NCBI RefSeq assembly: GCF_003573695.1
Contig: NW_020621936.1
Span: forward strand, 4,464,001-4,528,000
Direction: 5' to 3'
Length of the DNA stretch: 64,000 nt
From: Papaver somniferum
Lineage: Eukaryota; Streptophyta; Magnoliopsida; Ranunculales; Papaveraceae
In this document: piece after piece, positions 1 through 11,106 of the stretch
How the letters are laid out: the number at the start of each line of letters is the position of its first letter
Position numbering within the stretch: the first letter of the stretch is position 1
Notes under the pieces: model-generated
What the model was told of the DNA's origin: nothing
Databases searched by the model: none
Seen by the model: only the letters and a program-made list of their open reading frames with translations
Made by a program: the position numbers and the translations under genes

Positions 1-338
1 TTTGACACGGGATAATAACTTGGAAAGTGGTTATATGTAAAGCTCTATGGTGATAATATGTGTACATTATAAGCTACCAGAATTTATAATCCAATTTTTC
101 CTCTATTTACTATTTTAAATAAGATAACTATAAGGATCTAGTTATTATTATTGTTTTTCCCATCATTTTTTTCTTTATTTGCTTCGAAAAAAAATAATCT
201 AGTCATTATTTAATTTAGAATATAATTACCACTTTACTCATCAATTTTTTCATCTTCATCGCGCGGCCAGCGATCTTCTATCTTCAGCAAGGGGGAAAGA
301 ACCGATTCCTCTATAATTGAGAATTCAATTGTCGAATC
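1..338. other. Host intergenic flank left of the gypsy insertion
   Basis: AT-rich DNA with no gene that I can see. The last five bases (334-338, GAATC) are repeated at 31428-31432, just after the chromovirus. This stretch and the DNA from 31433 onward were therefore contiguous before the insertion, and both belong to the region upstream of the VQ gene. Confidence 0.7.
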
Positions 339-706
339 TGTTATGTACCTGGGGTGCCCTAAGTATTATTAGAAGAGTTCCCCATCTAATTTGAGTAGTT
401 CTTTAATATTTTATCTTTGTTTTTGCTAGCCGGGCAGATGTTGCCACGTGTTGAGTTTTGGATAGTCGATTTTAGGGATTATGATTGGTAGCTATAATTT
501 TATAAGAGAAAGAAGGTGAGGCATGATTAATGAATACAACTTTCGGCTGAGTTCACTTGAACCAGATATTCTTCTTCTTCCTCTCTTCATTCTTTAATTC
601 GTCTTAATTCTCGCCCTATCTTCCAAATCTTCTTTTGTTCTCTGTTCTCTACTATCTTCTCTCTATTTTCTGGATCTTGGTAACAAATTGTACCAAGAAT
701 ACTACA
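339..706 (+). repeat. 5' LTR of the chromovirus
   Basis: Begins TG and ends ACA. It aligns along its whole length with 31066-31427, with small indels near the start. Immediately downstream lies a Met-tRNA-like primer site. Confidence 0.9.
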
Positions 707-707
707 T

Positions 708-722
708 TTAGCATCAGAGTCG
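708..722 (+). other. Primer binding site, Met-tRNA-like (chromovirus)
   Basis: The bases right after the LTR contain GCATCAGAGTCG, a slightly decayed match to the initiator-Met tRNA primer site core TATCAGAGC that many plant LTR elements use for minus-strand priming. Confidence 0.65.
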
Positions 723-737
723 TTCTCTTTTTCAATC

Positions 738-931
738 ATGGGTACTAGTAACTACACATTCAAAGAATTATCAGATTTTCATAGACAAGGTCAACAAAAA
801 CTTATCGATCTAGACACTAAAGGAACAAATATGAATCAAAAGCTAGATCAACACACAAACAGTATGCAAGAGATAAAGGGTAATTTTCAACACTGTCAAG
901 AACAGTCGAGTAACAAGTTTAAGTTGTTGTC
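738..931 (+). pseudogene. Chromovirus gag, N-terminal fragment
   Basis: ATG at 738 opens a hydrophilic, Gln/Asn-rich segment of about 65 codons (starting MGTSNYTFKE). It probably forms a coiled coil, as in gag leaders of this clade. The frame runs into the LTR of the nested element at 932, so residues read after that point are not gag. Gag resumes at 8370-8426, then 22961-23491, then 25192-25662. The start codon is chosen because it is the first ATG after the primer site and opens the frame that later connects to the conserved gag region. Role by family: structural polyprotein that packages element RNA into virus-like particles. Confidence 0.75.
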
Positions 932-2599
932 TGATAGGCGCATTTATGTGCCTAAATTGTCCTCAATGTTTCGTATTGTTGGTACTCGTTTTCGTCCTTA
1001 TTATGGTGTTTTGTGTATTTTTAGGTATTTTTGGAAAATAAATATTGTTGGAAAAATCGGCTCGAAAAATCACTCGGAACACCCCCGGAGGACACTTGCT
1101 ATGCGGAGCCCAGATTTGGTTAAGGGGCACCTCAATTACTAAGGGGCACCGCAAAAAGGCAGCTGCTATTCACACCCCTACTCTGCTAAGGGGCGTCTCT
1201 TCTTCACGTACAAACTGTTTTGGCGGGAAAAATAGTGTTTCACCTGCGGAACTTTTGGAGACAATTTTGACGGGATTTCTGTTCGATTTCTTCGTGGGTT
1301 TGGATTGATATCCACCTGTTTCACCGAAACAGGGTTGGTATATGGGTCAGATACGATAAGGGAGGCAGATTTCTTCATATCTCGGCAAAACAGGGACACA
1401 GAATTTTGTTGTGCGTTCCCGTGTTTTGTGAGTAACTCACAGAGGTTGGTGTGTGTCTTCAAGGAGTTTTACTACAACATAGACTTTGTCTCAGCGTGTT
1501 TAGAGGATGCAGGCGCGTGGAACTGATAAGAAAAGGAAGTTTCCTTCGACAAACAGGGCAGTTAGAGCATCAAATATTATTTCCTTGTATTTGGGGGATA
1601 TGCTTTGAAGGGGGGAATATTTTGTCGGAGGATTTCATTCTTGAACAGCGGAGAGAGCATTGACAATTCATTAGATAGCAGAGAAGACTTTCCGTAACTG
1701 GCAGTGAAGAGTAAAGTTGATTGATAGTAGATTATTCTCGGAATTTATTATGAGAAGATACGGATATTGTCGCAACCTGTTGAGTATAAAAAGAGTTCTG
1801 GAGATCATATGAGGGGGGGTGAATAGTTAGGGGTAGTTTTAGAGCAACAAAAATCGCTGCAGAGCGATTCTGCAGTAGCAGCAGAGAAGAGGAAGAAGAG
1901 AGTTGCAGACGACCCATCAGAAGTGTCGTTCTCAAGAACCCTAAAGCTGAAGAACATAATACTGCAGAGGACAGTCGTTTATCAACAGTGTCTAAGACGC
2001 ACATCCGTGGGTCGCAGTGCAGTCTAAACAGCACTTGTGTTTTATCGTTCATTCTGTGACGCTTTTTGTGCGTCGCAGATTACAGTTTTACACCATTTTC
2101 TCATTTTCTCTCCATTGTAAACACCATTTGAGCTATAAAAATATATTTTGAGCGTTTTTCATCATGAGGAGCTAAAACCCAACACTGGGACGACGGAGGA
2201 GGCTGAATTTCATCCTTGAGGTAATTTATTTTATTCTTTTTTATGACTTTTGCATTAATCTAAAATTGAAATATGATTTGAATTAATTGGTTGTTATTTA
2301 ATTTGATGATGTATGCTTAGCTTAGTTATTTTGATACATCATGCTTAGGACTTACAATCAATGTTTTAAGAATCGATCTTGGCGAAATCAAAGTCTATGT
2401 TAATTTTATTGAGTTTTAATTGTTAAAGAATATATGAATGAACCTTGTGTAGTGAATTCAGCCAAATCCTTAGTCCCGGTACCTCTCACTCATTGTTAAT
2501 ATTTTTGTATATATATTTTTATTAAATCTAAAAATTCCATTTCCTTCACAAGTCTGAAACGAATCCTATTTACTACAACCCCATCAAAAATCTTTATCA
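932..2599 (+). repeat. Left LTR of the non-autonomous element
   Basis: 1,668 bp. The first ~1,040 bp are nearly identical to 6682-7725, including a TATA-like TATAAAAAG at 1785-1793. The remainder, after about 1972, aligns poorly with the other LTR. Confidence 0.88.
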
Positions 2600-2601
2600 T
2601 T

Positions 2602-2620
2602 TTGGTGCCGCCGACGCGGA
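2602..2620 (+). other. Primer binding site of the non-autonomous element
   Basis: TTGGTGCCGCCGACGCGG begins two bases after the LTR. TGGCGCC/TGGTGCC sites of this form are common in Tat/Athila-group elements. Confidence 0.7.
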
Positions 2621-3653
2621 TTTGTTTATAAATTTGTTTTTAGTTTTTTTTTTATTTGTTCTTTTTTACGCGTTTTGGTACTTTTGTTTGCTTTCATATT
2701 TGGAGCTAAGCTAAAGAAAAAGAGAAGTGCTGAAAAGAAAGGCGAAGCCCAAAAAGGAAAGAAAAGAGAAGTCCAAAAGGAGTGAAGAAGAAGATTTTGT
2801 AAATAATTTTTATTTTATTTTTTTAGAAACTGTAATTAAGTTTTTTTTATTTTTTTTTATTTTTGTAAAGTTTTATTTTTGGACATTAGACATTTTTATT
2901 TATTATTCTTTTTTTTTTAAAAACCCTACGGAAGAGTACTTTTAAATAAACTGTGTGCAGAGAAGGACGGCGATTACGATATCGCCTCGGCCCCTCGGGT
3001 TCGTACATGACATAGGAGTCGTGGCCCGAGTCGACTTCAACGGTTCATCCCCCGTCTGGAACGGGAGGTAAGAATCCTAAACACCCGCGAATCCCCTGTC
3101 AGCGGGTTTACGGGATGATTTTGTATGCCTATATGTTGAGGACCTGAAATCGGATTTAATTTTCTAGTAAAGGGCAAGGCCTGGCCAAATCAAGATAAGG
3201 ACTCGGATTTCATCACCGTTTCCTTCTTGCCCGCCTTAGGAACACATAACCTACGCGAACCTAAGACTAAAATTTTGACTAGAACGAGACTGATAGGGTA
3301 ACGAGCTTAATAGGAAAGTCATTCGAAAAATATTGGTTACTCTTTTAAGCATACTTCGAAGTTCATGACAGTTTCTGTGAGTTGAATGCGTGACTGAGCC
3401 GCCTTGTAATGCGGTGAGGCCTTGGGTATCAAAGCTCCATGCAGCTTCCCTCGCCTCTATTCAACTTACTTTGACTCGGATTGATTCCAGAGGATTTTGC
3501 TCAAATTGTAACGAATTCCCTTTCGAAGGATTAGAAGCTGGTCTAGAAACAATCTAAGTGGATCCATCATGCTTTTTGTTTGCTAGATAAAATAGGCTTG
3601 TTGTGGTCGAGTCAGCCGTCTTTGTGTTTGTTTAGAATTCTCTTGCAGTTAGG
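2621..3653 (+). other. Leader of the non-autonomous element: T-rich then GC-rich
   Basis: 2636-2940 is dominated by A and T homopolymers. 2955-3300 changes abruptly to GC-rich DNA with short self-complementary stretches (for example CGATATCG near 2977). 3300-3653 is of mixed composition. No credible ORF is present. The position fits a structured RNA leader used for packaging or translation, but that is inference. Confidence 0.6.
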
Positions 3654-5270
3654 ATGTCGAACTGGTATCATAATAGCCAATACAATGAGTACCCGACTGA
3701 GCAGCTTGGACATTATCCTTTTTATGACCATAGTGTGAATAGTGATTGTGAACGCGAAGCTTTTGAAGGTTATGGCCCATACCATTTTGATCCCAATTAC
3801 TATCCACATACCCACAGGTCATACGAGCAAAACAATCCTTCTATTTCTCTAAAAGAGTCTATCAAGAGTTTCAATGAGTCAGCACGGAAGTTATTTATGA
3901 AAGATACTTATAATATTCTTCTCCCAGAAGAGTCCATAGAGCGGTCAACTAAGATATCTCTAGAAGAGACCCTCAAGCAATTTACTGAGAATACAGATAG
4001 GATTGTGGAAAAACTTGCTCAGGATAGTCTTAATTTCCAGTGTAGTTTTCCCAATACCACCCTCGAAAATAAGAATAGTTTTTATTCACATAATCAAGAT
4101 GACGAGGTTAGAATTGGTAACACTACTTGTTTTGATAAGGTTCGATCATTTTCATGTTATTATAGTGATGATTATGATGAGGATAGTATTGATGAAGAAC
4201 ATGAAATATGTAGGCATAGTGATCAGGAATTTGTTACTCAGATTGAGCGTTATAATGATAGTATTGTTTCTAGTACAAATCCAAATAATTTTACTAATTA
4301 TTCACCTATTCAAAAGGACGAGGATTTGACTAGAGATACCCCCGTTTTAGATGATGTAGTATTTCCTGTCTACGAAGCCGATGATAGTTTTGAGGAATGA
4401 GTTTATTCGGAGAATATTGTTTTAGAGTCTAGAAATTTAGAAACACTAGTCTTAGAAGATGATAAACTCGTAGAAATGAGTGAGGATGAACCCAACTTAG
4501 AAGAATCTATTGACCATTTCCAGGAATCTGAGGACCTAGAAATTAGGGAAGTTGTGACTAGTCTTTCTAGAGACACAGAAAACTCTAAGTTTGGGGGTGA
4601 TTATCATTCTCCGTGTGCTTTAACTCTTAGAAAGTACCCTCCTGTAGGACTTGACATTTGTGCCTCAACCATCTTACAAGATTATCTTCACACACGTTTT
4701 CCCGAACCTAATGATGTCCATAAAGAAGCTCAGTTGTTAGAAACCCATCCTCTGGTTGATGTGGTTAACCCAGGCTATGATACCAAGATTGACTTTGTTT
4801 TCCCACCAAAAACTTTTCAACCAATTGTGGGAACTTTTGATTTTAAGATGTGTCGGTTATTAAGTTTTGAGACTAAACCTAATCACTTTAGGATATTAGG
4901 GTCGATACATTTTCTTAAGGAAGACCACCTCTTTCATTGTGGTCAGCTGTGTGAGTCAAATCTGATTGACTTAGAGGATCCCCAATTATTCAGGTTGTTG
5001 TTATGTGCTTATAAGTTCTTAGTTGAGTTTTTCCAAACTCTAATACCTGAACCGGATCTTAGCTTTGAGGAAATCCAACCGATGAAAACCTGTTATCTAG
5101 ACCCAGTTATAGAACCTGAACCTGAGCCACAACTAGATGTAGTTGTCTTAAACAAGGATATGTTCGGCATCTTTTTGGTTTATTGCAGTTTCCTCTTCTT
5201 GTGGGTAATACTTTTTGATCCAGATGACCCACAGTTATTCCGACTACTTCTATATGATTCTATGAGGTGA
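3654..5270 (+). pseudogene. Orphan element ORF: acidic protein with a C-terminal membrane segment, one in-frame TGA
   Basis: Two open stretches, 3654-4400 and 4476-5270, share one frame, and the codons between them are open. This is therefore a ~538-codon ORF broken by a single TGA at 4398-4400. Start ATG 3654 (MSNWYHNSQY...). I do not recognise the protein; it has no gag, protease, RT or integrase motif. Visible features are a Tyr/His/Pro-rich N-terminus; three similar heptad-like motifs (SLKESIKSF at about residue 65, SLEETLKQF at about 102, NLEESIDHF at about 281, counting the stop); a strongly acidic middle; a duplicated EDPQLFRLLL / DDPQLFRLLL motif; and a hydrophobic stretch at residues ~503-521 (MFGIFLVYCSFLFLWVILF) that looks like a transmembrane helix near the end. 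A GGGAGGTAACCC hairpin follows the stop. Confidence 0.7.
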
Positions 5271-5316
5271 CTAATTCCTTCCGATGTCTGGCTGAAGACT
5301 TTAAACTTAGCACTTC

Positions 5317-5332
5317 TTGGGAGGTAACCCAA
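5317..5332 (+). other. Small hairpin after the orphan ORF
   Basis: TTGGGAGGTAACCCAA can fold with a TTGGG/CCCAA stem. A GGGAGGCAACCC-type motif is a recurring feature after coding regions of plant Tat/Athila-group elements, from my memory of such sequences. This supports the lineage call. Confidence 0.55.
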
Positions 5333-6681
5333 TATTCTTGCGACACGGTAATATCCTTCCTTATCTCTTTTGCTTCAAGTGGTAACAGTTTCTCCTTGTT
5401 CAGGCTTTTAATTTTATCTTTAGAATATTGAGGACAATGTTAGGTTTAAGTTTGGGGGTATGGGAGAAACATTTTAGTCGCATTTTTGAAACTTCTAGCG
5501 TCACATAGTACCCGGTTAGCTAAGTTTACATACTGTTTCTCACCGAAAAGATAGAAATTGGAATGCTAGAGATAACAACCTAATGAGACATTAGAGAAAA
5601 ATACATTGAGATCCTTGAAGAGAACTTGTTCCTTTCAGAGGGTAACCGTGATGGACCTAACCATCCATGATGGAAAGGCGAGTAGGTCAGGAGGAAATGC
5701 CAGAAAGACAAAGCAACCTCACAATGTAGTCTTAGTTACTGGATTATTACGACTCTCTCTCAGTAGAAACTTATCATCATCAACAAGCGGAGCGACATCA
5801 AAATATATGAATAAAGTTGAAGACGTTTAAGGTTTAGAAGTAACAATAGAAAAGAATATTTCAAAAATCAAAGTTGAAGACTTAGTTACAAAAATTTATA
5901 ATAACAAATGATATAAGTTGTTGAAGTTCATGATACCAAGACATCACAAGTTGCGAAGATCCAAGTTTTGAAAGTCCTTCTCTCATGGCCATGTAAATTT
6001 TTGTCTTGTAATTTTTTGTTCATCAAAAAAAAATAAAAAATGAAATGAAACATCATTACGTTCTTTTTGTTCAATAAGGCCATAGGGAAGAAGAAATTTA
6101 GAAGTCAAGCAAGAAATCGAAGAGAAGAGTTAATTGTCAAGGTTCTATGAGGTTCGAAAGTTTATCATCAACAGTTAAAGACCGAAGAAGACGTTATTTC
6201 TACTGAGCACTGTGAGAGAGTCGAAGAAAGATGCATTTTGGTTGCTTTGTTAGTCTGCTTTCAATCTGGCACAAGATCTTTCTAGCACTGGTTTAACTCA
6301 TCACACGTAATTAGTCCAGCTGTGTAGCAGATATCCCTCTCATTTTTATCTCTCTCCTAATCTTATCCAGCTGTAAAGCAGCGGACGCATCTTACAATGT
6401 TTATCTAGCTGTGTAACAGATATCTCTTTATCTAGCAGTGGTGCAGATGTGTCTCCCCTTTTCTTCAGTCAGCTTTAGAGCCGACACCTTTAATTTCTCT
6501 GGCATTCTAGTTACTTGGAGATAGGTTGATAATATGTATGTCCTCATAGCTCTTTGGATACTTGTGACCAATTAGAAGTCATGGTTTTTGTGGGTACACC
6601 TCTGTTAAACCCTCCGAGACCAACTCGGTTTTATTTTTTAGTTGTGCTCGAGGACTAGCAAATAATAAGTTTGGGGGTATT
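5333..6681 (+). other. 3' non-coding interior of the non-autonomous element
   Basis: Holds two copies of the polypurine motif AAGTTTGGGGGTA: an internal one at 5448-5460 and the terminal one at 6667-6679, next to the right LTR. It also holds four degenerate copies of AGCTGTGTAGCAGATATC (6318-6335, 6368-6381, 6407-6424, 6434-6449). I see no coding region. Confidence 0.7.
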
Positions 6682-8369
6682 TGATAGGCGCATTTATGTG
6701 CCTAAATTGTCCTCAATGTTTCGTATTGTTGGTACTCGTTTTCGTCCTTATTATGGTGTTTTGTGTATTTTTAGGTATTTTTGGAAAATAAATATTCTTG
6801 GAAAAATCGGCTCGAAAAATCACTTGGAACACCCCCGGAGGACACTTGCTATACGGAGCCCAGATTTGGTTAAGGGGCACCTCAATTACTAAGGGGCACC
6901 CCAAAAAGGCAGTTGCTATTCACACCCCTACTCTGCTAAGGGGCGTCTCTTTTTCACGTACAAACTGTTTTGGCGGGAAAAATAGTGTTTCACCTGCGGA
7001 ACTTTTGGAGACAATTTTGACGGGATTTCTGTTCGATTTCTTCGTGGGTTTGGATTGATATCCACCTGTTTCACCGAAACAGGGTTGGTATATGGGTCAG
7101 ATACGATAAGGGAGGCAGATTTCTTCATATCTCGGCAAAACAGGGACACGGAATTATGTTGTGCGTTCCCGTGTTTTGTGAGTAATTCACAGAGGTTGGT
7201 GTGTGTCTTCAAGGAGTTTTACTACAACATAGACTTTGTCTCAGCGTGTTTAGAGGATGCAGGCGCGTGGAACTGATAAGAAAAGGAAGTTTCCTTCGAC
7301 AAACAGGGCAATTAGAGCATCGGATATTCTTTCCTTGTATTTGGGGGATATGCTTTGAAGGGGAGAATATTTTGTCGGAGGATTTCATTCTTTAACAGTA
7401 GAGAGAGCATTGACAATTCATTAGATAGCAGAGAAGACTTTCCGTAACTGGCAGTGAAGAGTAAAGGTGATTGATAGTAGATTATTCTCGGAATTTATTA
7501 TGAGAAGATACGGAGATTGTCGCAGCCTGTTGAGTATAAAAAGAGTTTTGGAGATTATATGAGGGGGATGAAGAGTTAGGGGTAGTTTAGAGCAACAAAA
7601 ATCGCTGCAGAGCGATTCTGCAGTAGTAGCAGAGAAGAGGAAGAAGAGAGTTGCAGACGACACATCAGAAGTGTCGTTCTCAAGAACCCTAAAGCTGAAG
7701 AACATAATACTGCAGAGGACAGTCGTAGTCAGTGTCTTATATTCAATCTGTTCTGTAACGGTCCATTAGTCACGATTATCTTCAGTTAGTAACACCTCTT
7801 GTAACAGTGTATTCTGTAACGTCCATTAGGTGTTGCAGATTCGCTGTTTTATACCTTTTCTCCTTGTAAACACCTTTTTGAGCAATGAAAAATTCCTTTG
7901 AGTGTGTTTTCACCATGCGGAGCTAGACCCCATCACTGGTACAATGGAGGAAGCAACTTTTCATGATTGTGGTAAATGAATTAATTCTTTCATTGACTTC
8001 TTGCATAGATTTAATTGTTTTATGATTTCAATTAATTATTTGTTATTTTGTTAGATGTTGCATGCTTAATTTTAATTACTTTAGGTGCGTCATGCTTTTA
8101 ACTTACAAATAATATTTTACGAAATCTATTTTTGGCAAAGAACTAGAGTCACAACTTATTTTGTTTGAGATATATTGATTAGAGTTAATGACTAAACCAC
8201 AACAATATGAAAAGTAGTGAAATCCCGAGTCCCGGTCTCTCTTCATCCTGTGACAAATTTTGTGTATATATTTTTCCTTATTTTCTTTATTAAATATTAA
8301 AACAAATTCTCAACAAATCTGAGTGAACGAATCATCTTACTACAACATTATTGAAAAAAATCATTATCA
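6682..8369 (+). repeat. Right LTR of the non-autonomous element
   Basis: 1,688 bp; TATA-like box at 7535-7543. Near-identical to the left LTR up to about 7725 and strongly diverged after that. Confidence 0.88.
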
Positions 8370-8426
8370 AGCTTCTAGATCTACACACCACCACCATGGA
8401 GATCCAGGAATTTTGGGTACACCTGG
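8370..8426 (+). pseudogene. Chromovirus gag, short second fragment between two insertions
   Basis: A 57-bp island between the right LTR of the non-autonomous element and the Sirevirus-like element. One frame reads a His-rich stretch followed by GDPGILGTPG. If 931 is joined directly to 8370 the codon TCA forms and this frame follows without a shift, so I read the island as gag. Its last five bases, CCTGG, are the target duplicated by the Sirevirus-like insertion (repeated at 22956-22960). Confidence 0.65.
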
Positions 8427-10120
8427 TGAAAAAGTGGGGGTCTAACAACCTCACCCAATAATTCGCTTAGCAATCTGTATGGACTAAATCTAATATACTT
8501 TCAAGAGAATCAACTAGATAGAAAGTCAGACTCAATCTTAATAAAAAGTATATCACGGAGTTATATCTCAGTTTCTCGATTCAATACTTACTCAAGCAAA
8601 TAGAAATCTGCGAGTCTAATTGAATACAAGAGAAATTAACTTGAACGGTACCAAAGACCAATGTTCAAGTATCAATCAATTTCAATCAACAACCAAAGGT
8701 TGTATTTACCAATTGATCGATTCAACGCACAACCTGTGATATTTCAATTATATAACAAAATATAATGCGAAAAAGAAATAACACAGACACCAGAAGTTTT
8801 GTTAACGAGAAAACCTTAATCAATGCTACCTTGGTAACAAAGCATTCAATATTCATCGTTAGATGAAAACCTGATTAGATTCAAGTTAATATTTTTCAAC
8901 CGTTAGATCGAACTTAGCTTGTTATACACAAATGAAATGCACGTTCATTTAGGTTTGTGTAACCGTACCTAAATGTGTACAAGTTGTTGTTTCAACAGTA
9001 GTTAACCAAATGGTTAGCCATATGAGCACTTTTATATCAACCATATTCATCTTCACCATAACTAGTTCAAATGAATCAAAAGAACTAGTTATAGAGTTGT
9101 TCAATTGCTTAGAAGTATAAAAGACACAATCGAAGCAAAATCAGTTTTGATTAACTCGAATCGATTCATGAACTTTATAGCCATCGTTTGCAAATTGCAT
9201 TCCTTATTATATAAATATTTTAGTTCATGAATAAACCAATTTTAGAAAGTAACACAGTTAAGTATGTGTACGGGTATGCGTACTTAAGTAACCGGATTTG
9301 AGTTTGTTTTGGTTTTCAAACTCAGCAAAAATTCACGGACGTGAACTTTCTGCCAGTATGCGTACGAGTACGCATACTTAGGTAAGCGGATTGAGTTGGT
9401 TTTGATTTCCAAACTCAACAGAAATTCACGATCGTTAACTTCCGCCAGTATGCTAATTGTACGCATACTTACCCACTCTCCATCAACCATTTAGTACACA
9501 CACAAGTATGCATACATTTGGTTACCGGTTTTGGACTTATACCCTAATGTGTGAACACACTATATGCTTATATCCAAAGATGGTTACATATTCTAAACTC
9601 TCATTTCAATCATTGAAAAATTCGTAGAGGATGTTAAATAGAGGTTATTCACACACTATTTTTCATCAAAGTAATTTTCAAGATATTGAAATAATCAACA
9701 TGACTTTCGTCACTTGTAAAGATGAACTTCGCCAAAACGAAAGATTACCAACACATATTTCGAGAAATAGATAAGCGAGATAAACTCGGCTCGAAATAAC
9801 AAATGTGTATAATCGAAGTCTATGTAGCAATATGACTTTTGTCTCAAGATAGGAGATAGAGTAGATATACTTTTGAGTGATAGATAAGTTCAAGTATCCA
9901 CATACCTTTTAGTCGATGAAGTTCCACCAGTTCCTCGAGTAGTTCTTCGTCTTTGTATGATGAACGTTGTGGAGTCTAGAGCTCAACTACACTTTCTATA
10001 CTAGTCCGAGACTTAGCTATAAGTATACTAGAAATCAAGAATTATAGTTTTGGCAACTAAACTTGACAAACAAGCTTGAGATAGCAACGCTTGCGAGTTC
10101 GACCGATCAATGCTCTAATA
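8427..10120 (-). repeat. 3' LTR of the minus-strand Sirevirus-like element
   Basis: 1,694 bp. It matches 20520-22955 except for a deletion of roughly 770 bp relative to that copy, at the GTTAACGAG...AATGCTACC junction near 8816-8826. It contains tandem modules with near-perfect palindromes, for example AGTATGCGTAC at 9355-9378. Confidence 0.9.
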
Positions 10121-11106
10121 ATCTCCCCCTTTGTCAATTTTAGTGACAAAACTATCAATACATATGGAATACAAAATAAATAAACTTTGCAGCTTCTCTT
10201 CCACATGCATGATCTCCTTGGTTCTTCAACATTATTCGAAATCTTCGTCACTTCCAAGTACTCCAATGATTCCAAAGATATTCAATGCAACATCATCGTT
10301 GTTGAAAATCCATATCCATAACAATGAGAAAACAAAAGCTCTCAATCATTGTTACATAGTGTCATAGTATCATTACACAACATCAAAGTTCAATTGTATC
10401 ACTACTTTGACAATAATACTATGGTGATATGTATCACTCCCCCTTAGTCAATACTCCATCTCACATGGAAACCACTCCCCCTTAGTCAATACTCCATATC
10501 ACATGGAAACCACTCCCCCTTACATAATGATCCGAAAACCATATGTATTTGTAGTGTGAACTACACATTAATTCTCCCCCTTTTTGTCAATAAAATTGGC
10601 AAAGGTACGAAAACTAGTTGGATCCTAATGAAATTTCCATAGAGACATTTCATGACCAAAAGAAAGCACATATCAACTTTTTAGATGCAATCATATAGCC
10701 GAAACTAAATGCATTCATCAAGGAGTTTATAAAGATACAAGATAACCCCTACAATATTCCACAACCGCACTCCCCACAAAGATTTGGCAATTAAGCACAA
10801 GTTCAATTAATAACTCTCCCCCATAAAATGTCATTCCCGAAAGAACAACAAGAGCGGCCTTACTTTCACAAGAAAAGAAAGAATTCTTTGGAAATTACAC
10901 TAAGAACCCTGACATAAAATCAACTTACTGGAGTTCCAAACTCAATTGCCCAAAAGATCGAGATAAGTACAGGGGCAAGAGTTTTAGGAATAACTAATGA
11001 ACCAAAACAACACCAATAGATTGTCATAAGTGTTGAAATGTAGCAGTGTTTAATGGTTTGGTAAGAATATCAGCCGATTGTTGTTCGGAAGGCACAAATT
11101 CCATGT
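10121..11106 (-). other. Sirevirus-like 3' non-coding region with multiple polypurine tracts
   Basis: On the minus strand AAGGGGGAG occurs next to the LTR (10122-10131) and again around 10436-10443, 10472-10479, 10512-10520 and 10573-10580. Repeated polypurine tracts upstream of the 3' LTR are a published hallmark of Sireviruses. A unit of about 45 bp containing one tract is tandemly duplicated at 10430-10520. The same region at the window's right end has one copy. Confidence 0.8.

Larger units (their letters stand above)
932..8369 (+). mobile_element. Non-autonomous Tat/Athila-like LTR retrotransposon with an orphan ORF
   Basis: LTRs at 932-2599 and 6682-8369 start TGATAGG and end TATCA. 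After the left LTR comes a TGGTGCC-type primer site, and before the right LTR the polypurine motif AAGTTTGGGGGTA. Both are typical of Tat/Athila-group gypsy elements. No protease, RT or integrase is encoded in the 4.1-kb interior, so the element depended on another element's machinery. The interior has a T-rich and then a GC-rich leader, one long interrupted ORF (3654-5270) and a 1.4-kb non-coding 3' part. No 5-bp TSD is visible (TTGTC on the left, AGCTT on the right). Confidence 0.85.

Noticed and set aside
2727..2945. Open frame of 72 codons
   Set aside because: It is made of A and T homopolymers (Lys then Phe/Leu/Ile) in an element leader; no domain.
5606..5830. Open frame of 74 codons in the non-autonomous element
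   Set aside because: No motif, no link to the orphan ORF, and it lies in the non-coding 3' region.
8421..8427. An apparent 8-bp duplication ACACCTGG around 8427-22955, suggesting a hAT transposon
   Set aside because: The extra ACA belongs to the LTR end (CTCTAACA). With TG...CA ends the duplication is the 5-bp CCTGG, and the interior is a copia element.
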